A stretch of DNA of 64,000 bases from Chrysomallon squamiferum (lineage: Eukaryota > Mollusca > Gastropoda > Neomphalida > Peltospiridae). This document shows, in pieces, positions 23,901 to 35,900 of this stretch. Made by a program: the position numbers and the translations under genes. The stretch's first letter is position 1. Each line of letters starts with the position of its first letter. The notes under the pieces were generated by a model, which did not search any database, was not told the origin of the DNA, and saw only the letters and a list, made by a program, of their open reading frames with translations. The stretch spans positions 29,155,938 through 29,219,937 of the forward strand of contig CM022670.1 in assembly GCA_012295275.1 (NCBI GenBank), read 5' to 3'.

Positions 23901-26900
23901 TTATCTTCCGTTTCTTTTTATCATCAGCATTTGCCGGTATACTGTTATTCGTTTTGACATATTGGAAGGGTAAATTACAAACGAGTTTAAGTCTAAATTG
24001 AAGCAGAAGACAAAAGAGAATCAGAATATCAGATGCACATATGACGTGTCAACTGATCAACAAAACTGAGAGAAGGTCGTGAATGAATGAAAAATTAAAG
24101 AAAAGGACTTAAAAACATGCACTGTATACATTTGTATCATTTATTTCGAGCAATTAACTATTAAATTAAATTTCTATTTATATAATTTGTAAAGAAGAAA
24201 GATTGTTAAAGCGTGATATCATTAAGCAAGATATTACTGTATTTATACAATAATAATCGCTTTCCAAATAATCTGGAGCAGCTCATTAAAATGACTGAGG
24301 TAAAACCAAACATGTCAATACAACCACTGAACCACATTTAGCCTTTCTACGAAATGGGATTCTACCAGATGGGACTAAGCCAGTAGAAGGAGCAGGTTAC
24401 TAGTACAACCTGCTCCTTCCACCAGCACAGCACTGTAGTAAAAAAAAAACTTAAAAAGAAAAAAACATGATACATGCTGAATTTGTATCTGCTTTAAGTG
24501 GATCTTTTTTTTTTTTTTTTTTTTTTTTTTCAAGTGAATAATAAAATTTAGTGAGTGTGTGTATGTGTAAATGTGTATTTCTCTATCAAAATATTCTTCC
24601 AGGATTGTTTCTCTACCTTCAGTTTTTTTTTTCCAATGATTTACAAAGGCAAACAGAATTTATTTTGACAATCAGTAACTGTCAACATAATTCTCTGATT
24701 TTGAAGTTACTAATAACAGACTATCTTTTACAGCTATTCCTAACTCAGTTTTATCACACTCGTGTCCAGCAAATGTGCCTACAGTATCTCTGGAGACACA
24801 GACAGGAATTTGCAGTTTCAGTAAGTATCTTGTATTTAATTCTGCATGTTTGTGTGTGAAAAACTCCGTTCTTTTAATTTTTAATTATTACTTAACAAAT
24901 GTACATTTCTCTTTTATTTCACTGTGTTGAATACAAAATAAGTGGGATGTAAAAATTACTGAAAAGTTCTGAATAAGTGAATAAAGGTTTAATAATATAT
25001 CAATGCAGAATTCACAAACAAGAGTTAGTTGGAGAAATTGAAATGAAAATAATTAAGAAATAATCCAGTTGTGGTAAAACAGAAGTTAAATAGATAAACT
25101 AACACAAAAGAATATATATCTCTGTGTTCATTATTTTAAACTGTGGATTTTTCATCACATAAAAGTTTTAAGAATCAATTCATTACTTACAAATACATCA
25201 GTTAATTTGCTCCTCTCTTTCTCACACACACACAGAATGGGTAATTCAAAATAAAATTGCACAAATAAGTATTTTGTATCTTTGTTCAAAGCAGCAGGAA
25301 AAAATCACACCAGAATGAGTCGACAAAATTTGCCAAATGGAATATTCATTTACTATATATTAAAACCAAATGACATAATGAATTATTTATTAAACATAAC
25401 TCCAGAAGTTTTATATCTGTAGTGATATGTAACAGTATTATTACTGTTTTACTAACAAAATGTATCGAAATTCGTAATTTTCTGTCAGATTGTATTTTCA
25501 TAACATTTTGTTGTGATATCATATTAACAAAATAATTAACATTCACTAGGAAGGAGGTACATTTTTTTAAAGATAACTGTCTAGACAGTGGGGGGGGAGA
25601 AAAAAAAAAGAAGCACATTTTGGTTGTTGATAAAAACATTTATGTAAAACAAAATCATACCATTCCTTTAAACCAGTGGTTCTCAACCTTTTTTTGTGAA
25701 TGGCACACCTTGGAACACATGAAAAAAAAGCGGCACACCTGGCTAAATATATATGAAAAATATTTCAATTTTGCAAAATAAAAACATGGCATGTCATAGA
25801 CAGCATACAGTTGTAACTCAAGTTCAATATTGGAAGAATAATTTATGAAAGGATCTTTAATCCAGTCATACTTTTCTGTGTTTAATGACGGAAAGTAATT
25901 GATGCTTTTGTCCTGGGCTGTCAGATAAGTAAACACAATAGAGATCATTTCTCTAATGCAGGTAGAACGCAATAAAGGGAACATAACAAGATTGCCAGTG
26001 ATTGCTCTTTTTTTTCCAAATCACAATTTTCTTTTTGAGGGCAACTAACTCGTCTGCTGAAGTGAGAATATTTTAGTTTTTAACCTTGCATACTACTGTT
26101 TATTTCATTTAGTTCACTAAATATTTCTGTTAGATATTCCATTTTAGACATTCAAGATTCGCAAGTAAGGTATTCACAGAACTTTCCTGGAGAAAAAATG
26201 ATAGTAATTCCTTGTGCAGTTCGTGAACACGATTTAGTACTTTGCCTTTCGAAAGCCAGCGAACCTCAGTGTGCATTAATAACTTAACATGCTGAGTCCA
26301 TCTCTTTGCACAAATAATCATGACTTCAGTGGCCTACTTTTTATATAATTGATCATTCCAGTAACTTGATGTAACACAACCTTTAAATCGTCCTGTGATA
26401 TTTTTGAAACAAGAACTTCTCTATGTAGAAAGCAATGAGTACGAATGAGATTTGGATTTTCTTTTTCTACAAAATTTCGCGGCACACTTAGGAAGATATC
26501 GTGGCAAACCTGTGTGTGGCACACTGGTTGAGAATCACTGCTTTAAACATTGGAACACTTCTTTTTCTTCAGCCATTATTGTGTAACACTGATCTAATTT
26601 TTTAACAACTTTGTATTTACTTTCTGTGACATCATCAGTTGTTTAGGTCAAAAGTTCAAGATTTATTCAGGTTATGTTAAACAGCAGGACAGCATGCAGT
26701 CAATCCCATTTGATATTTTTCATAAATGCCACTGTATTAATAAAAGGTCATGGTATGGGCTATCCTGTCTCAGGGATGGTGTATCCAAAAGATCTTGTTG
26801 TTAATTGTAAAGAGTATTCCTTACATGATGCTAAATGTTTCTTTGTTGTCTCAAAAGGTCTAACCATTTGTCTAAATAAAACATTATTATCCTTTCAGAA

Positions 26901-29900
26901 GATCTAATAATTTATAATCACAAAATGCCCAGCTGCAGCTAACTTGAACAATTTTCTAAAATAACACACACACACACACACACACATATATTTTATCAGA
27001 GTTAATGCAATTCAGATGTCATACTATGTGAGTTTTGTCTTCATCATTAATACACATTTCAGCTGTTTTAATATATCAGATCTTACATTAAACTTGATAT
27101 TACTGAACTGATGTTTCTGTGGTTGATATGAAATAAAGTTGTTGCACAGCCAGACATGCATAGAAGGGCTTTCAGTAAATTTAAGTTACAAGTAGATACA
27201 CATAATTCAGAAAACATTTATGTTGTCACACTTTCATATTTAGGAATGGCAAGGCCATGTGGAAATGATGGTTCTGTCTCGTCTGTACAGGTAACCTTTT
27301 ACTATTATAACAAAGTTGTTATAGATGAACAATTAAAAAAACAAAGCCATACATTTTTTAACTGATACTGTTAATAATATAGAAACTTTTTTAAACTATT
27401 TTTTTATTATTTTTATTTTTTATATATTTTTTTACTTTGTCTAAATTATTTAAAATTGATGCCAAAAATTAATACATTATAAATTTAATTTCTTTTGCTA
27501 TAAGGTGTCTAACTGATAATAGTTTCTCTCAACAGCAATAAAAAAACAAAAACAGTAATGATCCAAACATGAGATAATAATTTTATTCTAGAAAATCATG
27601 TATGCAGTAACTTTCAATCAGAATGATATACCCCATTTACCAGTTTTCAAAAGAATCTGAATTGTTTATAATTTGCATGTAAATTTATTTTAGCTTTATC
27701 ACATTTACACTGATTTTTCAGAATTGACTTTATAATATTTCTAAGTCCGGGCAGCCCACCATTAAATGTTACAAACAACCACTATCAAGATAAGGTAGGT
27801 AATTACAGTGAAAGCTTGCACATCTACTAATGTTTTTTAATTTTTAACATTTGATTCACATCCTTTTACCTTTGATGTTCAAATAAAGATGATGGATTCT
27901 GAAGTGCACAGATGTTAGTACAATTAGCCAACACTGAATATAAGTTATCTTTTATTGCTAACTGATAAACCACAGCATGACAGCAGTATGTTTTCTTATA
28001 AAAAAACAGCAACAGTATGTATTAAACAAACATCTAATTATTCAGTGACATGTGCTGTATAAATGACATTAGAACAGAAACAAAACATAAAATTAAAACT
28101 AATTAAAGACAACAGAAGATATTTATTCAGACAGTTTTATATGTTGCAGATATTTTTATGTTTTACTGACGGCGTCCACTTTGACATTGTGTACCCCCGG
28201 TCTGTTGTCCAGCACACAGCTCTCGTTCAGTGTGAGTAGCTCACCAATTACTCAGTCCTTTTTACCAGATCAAATTTCAACTTGCCTGCAATAAAGAAAC
28301 AAAAAATGCATAACTTCTTGTTTTTCTTACAGTTTCTTTATCATTTGTTCAGATTAAACATTGGGATAAAAATTACACAATTAGTTTCAAAAATAATTTG
28401 AGTTTTTTTATTAACTTCAGATTGCTTGTGTGTGTCATTAAGTTGGTGTGTTTGCAAGCATGTACTAAATTGTATTATCTTATATAAAATATTGCCCTTA
28501 GGACCAGAGTTAAATATTATGAAAGACTACAATTTTGAAGGCTTTTTACTGAGTTTTATCATTTATGTGATAAGAGGCACACATAACTAGGGTAATTTTT
28601 TTTTTTTTTTTTTTCTTTTTAAACTTTTAGTTAAATTTAGCTCTGTTGTCCAGTATAAAAATTAAAAAAACGGTTTCTAATTTCAGCTATTGTTTATGAA
28701 CTGTTGTATCACAGAGTGTTTGGCCTTACAACTGAAATAGAAGAATCAGTCAATTTTATCAGACAACAGAAGAAAAGTGGCAGAAAAAGCTGTTTTTCAG
28801 AAGGGCAAGAAAAGTGAGTAAATTTTATTGCTTAATACAACATTTCTTTTATTCGTTTCTGTACAAACTGGTGTTTTAAACATTCAGATGATGCCAAAAA
28901 AGTCAAAAGTGTATTGGGGTCATTCCGTGTCAAATCACCCAATGGGTTAAACCCGACCATCTCAGATTTTTATAAAACTTGGTATGGCCCCCCCCCCCAA
29001 ATTTTACGATTTTTGGCAAAAACAAGGATTCCAAATCTGCTCATTCAGGTTTTAGTTAATCAGATGTTAATGGCTGAAAAGGTGTTATTTTCATGTATGT
29101 GCATTTTTAAAATCTATATTGTGGCTAAACAAAAAATATTACACCCAGGAAACTTTTATATGTTTTAGTTAACATGTGGGAGATTAAATTTCAATAAATG
29201 TCATCTCAAGGTCATGTGATCCACATGGTCAATTTCAAGGTCATAGCAAAGGTCAAAAGGTAAATGTACCCCAATATTTTCCAAACTGAACAAAAATGGC
29301 AGATTTGGAATCCTTGTCATATTGCCTTTTCAACAATACCAATTTTATGAAGATTGGCCCAGTAGTTCCTGAGATATGAGGGTTCTAAGGTTGCCAAAAA
29401 TCTAAAAATTCGGTGGGCCATATCTCCCACACTACTGGTCTGATTGGGCTAAAATTTCAGATTTGGTGCTGTGGGATCCCAGTCAACAAGTATACCAAGT
29501 TTTATAAAAATCTGAGATGGGATTAAAATAAAAAAAATTGGGGGGTGATTGGGTAATTTGAATTTTTCAGTAATCATATTTTAGTAGAAATAATGAAAGG
29601 AAAATGGATTCCAAATTTATTTTGTTCAGACATTTAAGAATCTTACATTAGTTTTATCTGAAAAAAAGGTATATCTTCAGTGAAAGGTTTTGTGATTATA
29701 ATGGAGCAATATCCATTTTCATTTTTTCTGACTGGTGATAATCTGACTTCTTTGTCTCAGTTCAACAGAAAAAATGATGTTTTTGAAATACTGAACATGT
29801 TGATATTATTCATTCCTTTAGTAAGATGGATGTTTGTTAAAACTTCCAGTACAAGAGTGTATACTGTAGTTATCCAACTTTGACACTCATCTGAAAATTA

Positions 29901-32900
29901 AATAATAATATTTTTGTTACTTGTGATTTGTGAGATACATGTTGAAAATGAATGTATGTTTCCCAAATTTAGGCCTTTTCTTACCACTGATCTTGAGAGT
30001 TCTATAAGCATTAAGCATATCATTGTATATGGATTTTTTTTATAAATATAGCATCCAGACACACTTCATCCTTAATTTGTCCAGAATCTGGTGGAATCAA
30101 AGTGTTCCTGTATTATATTTATCTTAGTTTAGACATTCTAAATACTACTATAAATTTTTATATTAATTCTGTCTGGAACTGTATACGCAACTACTTTGTA
30201 GAAGAGGTAAAAGAACAACTCAATTAAATGTAGAGAAAAACCAGAGAAAGTGTTTGCTTGTGTAAATACTCTGGTTAGATAGAGTCAGAGAAATGTAGTA
30301 GAAAGATTAAGTTAGGAACTTTTTTCTTTCCCATTTATTTTATTTAAAAAAAAAAAAAATTAATAGCATTAGCTTGTCCTTTTATATGTTTAAAAAAAAT
30401 AATATAAAATTATGAAATAATTATTACTTTATTTTTAAATTTAATTTATTTGCATGCAACTTTACTGTAGCAGAATTAACATAATGTAGAACATTTTTAT
30501 TTTAAATGACTGAAATGTGTAAATAATAAATATTATCAAGTATAATACTGATATATTAGTTTTCCTTCTGAATATTTTTAAATGTCATGTTACTGATGTG
30601 TGTTAAAAAAGTATTAAATGTTTTGTTTGTATTTATTGCAGTAATTACTTAAATCCACTTTGTCAAGCAGAGGTAAGTCTGCCTCTTTTATTAAATATTT
30701 GTTGTACTCAGGGTTTTAATGTACACAGTTACAGGCATTCCCAGATCCACTTACTTCATTTTGAAATGTAGAAAAGTGTAAATACATCAACTGTGACTAA
30801 TTTATAAGAAAAACAGTTGTACATTTTGAAAATGATGTACACACACACACACACACACAGAGTAATGCATATATATATATATATATAAGTACTCAATTTA
30901 TTTTCAGCAATAATCATAATAATGAAATACAAAATGCTGTTAGATGTATTAATATCAACAATATAGTTTATTTCTGTTTTGTCTACTGGTCTCACAAACA
31001 CTATTAAAAAAGAATGTAGATTAAAATTTAATATATTTATAAAACAACATTAATTAAAAAAATTGTAGGTAAAACAGATGATTTTGGGGGTGTCTTTTTT
31101 TTGTTTGTTAGTTCTGCAAGCTGTTCATCACTTAAAGATTAAAAAAAAAAGATGAATTATACTCCACTTTCATTATAAATGTATTTCATCTTAGTTTAGA
31201 CAGAACGTTATTGTCTAACAGAAAGCAGCCTGTAACACCATGCGACTTGTAGGATCTTTAGCAAACCTTCCAAAAACTAAAACATTCCTCCATGCATGAG
31301 CAGGTTTTAAGTGAAAAGCATAGATAGATATGTTTTTTGTTAGAAAAGTAGTATTTCAAACAGGTTATTTATAATATAAATTTTAACTGCATTTTAATAT
31401 GCCCACTATCACTTGCATTAATGTCATGATTTACAGTACTTGGTAGATTGTTGCTTAGTTCCAAATAAAGGTGAGATTAAATGCCTAAATGATTGTGTTC
31501 TGGAAAAGAAAATGTAGGTACATTTAAATTAGGAAAAAAAAAAAAAAAAAAATCCTATTTGTTCATTAAATTTGTTAGGTTTTACATGAACTGTAACAAT
31601 GTTTAAATTATGACAAACTTGCAATAATCCATATTAATGAATATTTTTAAAAATAAATTTTAATAATTGGTAATGAAATTTCTTATATACCTAACATTGC
31701 TGTGTTGCAAATATAGAATTCAATGACTGGCCTTTACTTTAACATTCTACATTAGGATTTCATGACCATCATCTGCTCTTACATTTTACACTATAGTACT
31801 ATGTGACCACCTGCTACTGTTAAACTATTGACACATTTTATACTGTAGTATTTCATGACTGCAACCTTGTCACATTCAGTACTGTAATATTTCATGACCA
31901 GTTATTATTGTAACATTCTGCACTGTAATTTTATTTCATGACCAGTTATTATTTCCACGTTCTGCAGCATACTATTGCTACATTCTACAACATCTAAAAA
32001 AGATCTGTGATGATCATATAACCAAAATTTATTTAAATGAAAATGAATTGGGGAAATATATGCAGTTTTAACCGTTTTATCAAACATTTGCTACCCTGAA
32101 ATAATTATTAAAGGTATGATAAATAATATATAGGTTGTAATATATGAATGATCTCCTTTTGAAACTGTACTTTCCTAACAATCCTATTCTTTTTGACAAT
32201 TAATCAACTTCACATACATTTTGATTGCAATTATTACTTTGTCTTCTAAACCATGCTATATTTTTAATCATATATCGTGTGTAATAAAAATGTTTAGTCC
32301 TGTTTTCCTTTAGTAAAATCTAAATTGTTTTTGTAAATGTGTTACATTCCAAGAAACAAAGCAGGACAAAAATTAGCCACACAAAATCCACCCAAGACAA
32401 GAATTATTTTCTTTCATTGCAACAAAATTCTTCTGGCACTTTCAGTGGAATTTTTTCACTCAAATACTTTTGCTTACCATCCAGCCCCTCCATCCTTGTA
32501 AGTAAGAATATCAGTAAGTGACTGGGATTCTGTAAAAGGCAAAATAATTCTGCAAAGTCTGGATACTCTGCCAGATCATACCTTACCAGATAAATGATAT
32601 GTGACCCTCAGCCAGAGGCTGATGAGTGAATTCTGGTGTTGAGACCTGAAGGACTCTGTTCTTTCAGCAATCCAGCTTTTCTGCCTTCTTGGTTTGGGTG
32701 CTATCTGCTGTATGAAATCTGTTTAATTTTTTATTAATCTTCAAACCAAGATGTTCCTGGATCAGACAGAAAGGTTTTAATATTTTATATAAAGTAGGTT
32801 ACATTTATACATAATTTTAAAGCTAATGATAATATCATATTCTGTCTTGCGAATACATTTTGACTTAAGAAGAAATAAACACCCCTGTTGATGCTTGTCA

Positions 32901-35900
32901 ATGAGACCCCCAAAATATAATAGGTTCGAAGGTTATGTGTTACTGGGACATGTTACATAGCAAAGCAATAACATGCTCTTTGCACAAAAGTCTTAAAGCT
33001 TTATTTCTGAACAAATGCTAGATTTTTTATAAAATAAAACCAATTACACAATTACAATCAGCCATTCAGTCATGTTAACCAGGTCACTGTATGCAGCAGT
33101 AAACAGAAATTGTCATGATTTTAAAGATATTCAACCTTGCTGGTTTTTGTTTATCACAAAGAAATCTATTTTGTATTTGGAAACTGTGATCAAGCATCTA
33201 ACCACAGGTATATTTTATATGACATGATTTAACCAAAAAAATTGTTCATGCAATCCCTAAAAAGGGTGCCCGATTTATTTATAATCCATACATTTAACTG
33301 GGTGTCTTTGAGCAAGAAAATTAAACACACACACACACAATAAAATGTATTGTGCATGCAGTGTGTCATTGTTTGAAAAACTGTAGTTAAGATTTAATAA
33401 TGTTACCCTGTGTGAGGGACTGGTCTCCTTAATGTAAGCAAGACTGGGTCTGGTTCTCTACAGTTTACAAGTTTAGATGCTGGTTTAGATCTAAAAATAA
33501 ACATTTATACAACAAAATGAAAAGACATATTGTTTAACTCTAAATGACATGATACTTCAGCTTAAGAGAATTGAAATAGCTAATTTTTATTTATTTTTAT
33601 ATTAATTATTTTTATTATTATTATTATTTTATTTTATATTTTTTTATTTTTTTTTTTTTTTTTATGGCTGAAGCATCCTTGAATGCAACTGACAAAAACT
33701 GCAAAATTTCGATAATTTGATAATTCACCTGCTCTTTCTAATTGCATTTTAAAATATAATTCATATAAATGCCTTGTCTGTTGGAGTTTTTAAAAAAAAT
33801 CTAAACTGTAGGTACAGTATTATCATGCTACATATTGATCTTTTTTTATTATTAATATTTTTTAGAATAAACTTCAAATGAAAATTTAAATAAAGTATTA
33901 ATTTGATTCATTTTATTATTTTTATTTTTAAACTTAATATCTTTAAAATTCATTCTGTGAACAAAAATGTTTATTTTTAATTCAGTTTTTATTTTAAGGT
34001 ACTTTTTTAAATATAATTTTGCTTACCTATTATTATTTTTTTTAAATATATTTTCTAACTTTTCATATTAAAACATACACAGACTAATTTTAATGATACA
34101 TATAATAAACTCTTGAATGAAGTCATGTGCATGTTCACACACACACACACACACACCTATATAAAATTACAAATTAATAAAACTTAATAAAATCTGTATG
34201 TACATAAATATGAACAACATACAAATATACCACTCAGACACATATATGTATGTCATTGGATTTCTATGGACAGGTGATGATCCACATAAAATTATTTTCA
34301 TGATCACTATTTTATCTCATTACATTGACTTTTGTTGCTTACTAGAATAAGCATGAAAAACATGAAAAAAGAAATCATAATACAATAACAAAAGAATTTA
34401 TTTATGTGATCTGTAATGGCTGAAGAAACATGAATGACTGACTTGTTTTGCTTGTTAATAGCAGTCATGTGTTACTAATAGTAATTACACACATTTTTGG
34501 GTTGGATGTAAATTCAGTCAGATAAATGAAAAGTCATCTTGCTAAAGACCAGGAACACTTCAGTGAAGTTTCTTTTATTAATGAGGCCTGTAACTACCCC
34601 ATGAAAAAATGTCAGATGTTTCAATAATATACACTTTTATAGAAAACATTTTCAACAAGATTATAAAATGGCAGAAGCTATTGATTAAAACATTTTTATG
34701 GATGCTTTATAAACCACTCTAGGTGAATCAGAAAGTTATATGCTGTAATTTAAAATGATAGCAAACATCTGAAATATCGTGAAATTTGTTTTATAAATCC
34801 AGTGTAAAATAAACATCAGTAACTCTATCAGCATGTGCCCATTTTTTTTTTTTTTTATTGAACAAAATAATCCAGTGCATGTTGCTTGGAACATCTTTAA
34901 AGATGGCTCGCAAAAGGACACAAACATACAAGTCTCAAATAGACAAGTCTTAGTGATTTCAGACACTCCAGCAATTAAAACATAACTGACAAAGCCTTTC
35001 AATTCAGTAGATGTATTGGTACAGGATGAAACATCTTGTGTTCAGTGTATAAAGGTAAACATGCATATTAAATTTTGTTTGAAACACTGGGACCACATAA
35101 TTCATCATAAGTCAAACATGAATGAGGTAAACATTAACATTAAATTTACTATCATTTGGTTTGAAACACTGGCACTTGATAGTTCACCGTATATTCAACT
35201 TAATTGATAGTAAATACTTATATTAAATTTGCTACTATTTGATTTGGCCAGACTAGGATATTTGCCAAAGTGTTCCTTTTGTAGATGGATAAAAGTTTAT
35301 AGTGAATATGTAAAATAAAGCTTTGTTCATAAACATGAATAAAACCTGTTAAAAATAGTTTTTTGTTAATGCACAGTATTCAACTAATGCATCAAAGAAG
35401 TACCTCATTATTTTCTTTTTCTACTAACAAAATAAATGCTTGTATTCAAATTCTGCTGCCAAACATTAAGTTCAGAATGATACACTGTTGATGAAAATTC
35501 ATCACTTGTTTGTTTAACTTCAGTTTGTTCTTTTTACTAGCAGGGATGATCTAGGAAAGTTCATATTTTCAGACTGTTAATATTACTAGACTAACACATA
35601 GTCTAAATTGTATACTGGAAACTAACTGTTTATTAAAACTAAACTTTTTTTTTTTCCGCTTTCTTTTTTCAATTATTGTATTAATATTTTTCTTCAATAG
35701 ATTTGTATATTCAGTAGTAAATGAACAGGGTTTAGGCAAACTGGGCTGTAGATAAATTCATTACAGGTATACTACATTGTAAATAAACTTACTGCAGGCA
35801 AACTATCAAATGTAATTATAGATAGGCTGAACTGGATAGCACCATTGCATGACTAATCATTAAATGAAATGTAATAAATATCATTTTTAATATGTTTGTT

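Larger units (their letters stand above)
22799..24435. mobile_element. Non-autonomous TIR element, possibly hAT-like
   Basis: The left end starts CAGTGCTGTGCTAGTAGAAG. The right end is its inverted counterpart, CACCAGCACAGCACTG, ending at 24435. Both subterminal regions repeat a TCCCATTTNGTAGA-like motif. I found no clean target duplication, so assignment to hAT rests only on the CAGTG termini. No transposase reading frame was seen. It lies in OTUD4 intron 1 and appears to contain another MITE. Confidence 0.6.

Noticed and set aside
24749-24820. Shorter form of OTUD4 exon 2 using the acceptor at 24747-24748
   Set aside because: It would remove five residues where the family has none missing; the upstream acceptor restores full spacing. 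It may still be a minor isoform.
26674-26907. 77-codon plus-strand frame in the OTUD4 exon 2/3 intron, tested as the missing exon
   Set aside because: No reading of it resembles the expected FIEG..EEYL segment, and its edges do not give phase 0 splice sites.
28914-29168. 84-codon plus-strand frame in foldback copy A
   Set aside because: It crosses the truncation point and C run of the repeat, so it is a by-product of the rearrangement.
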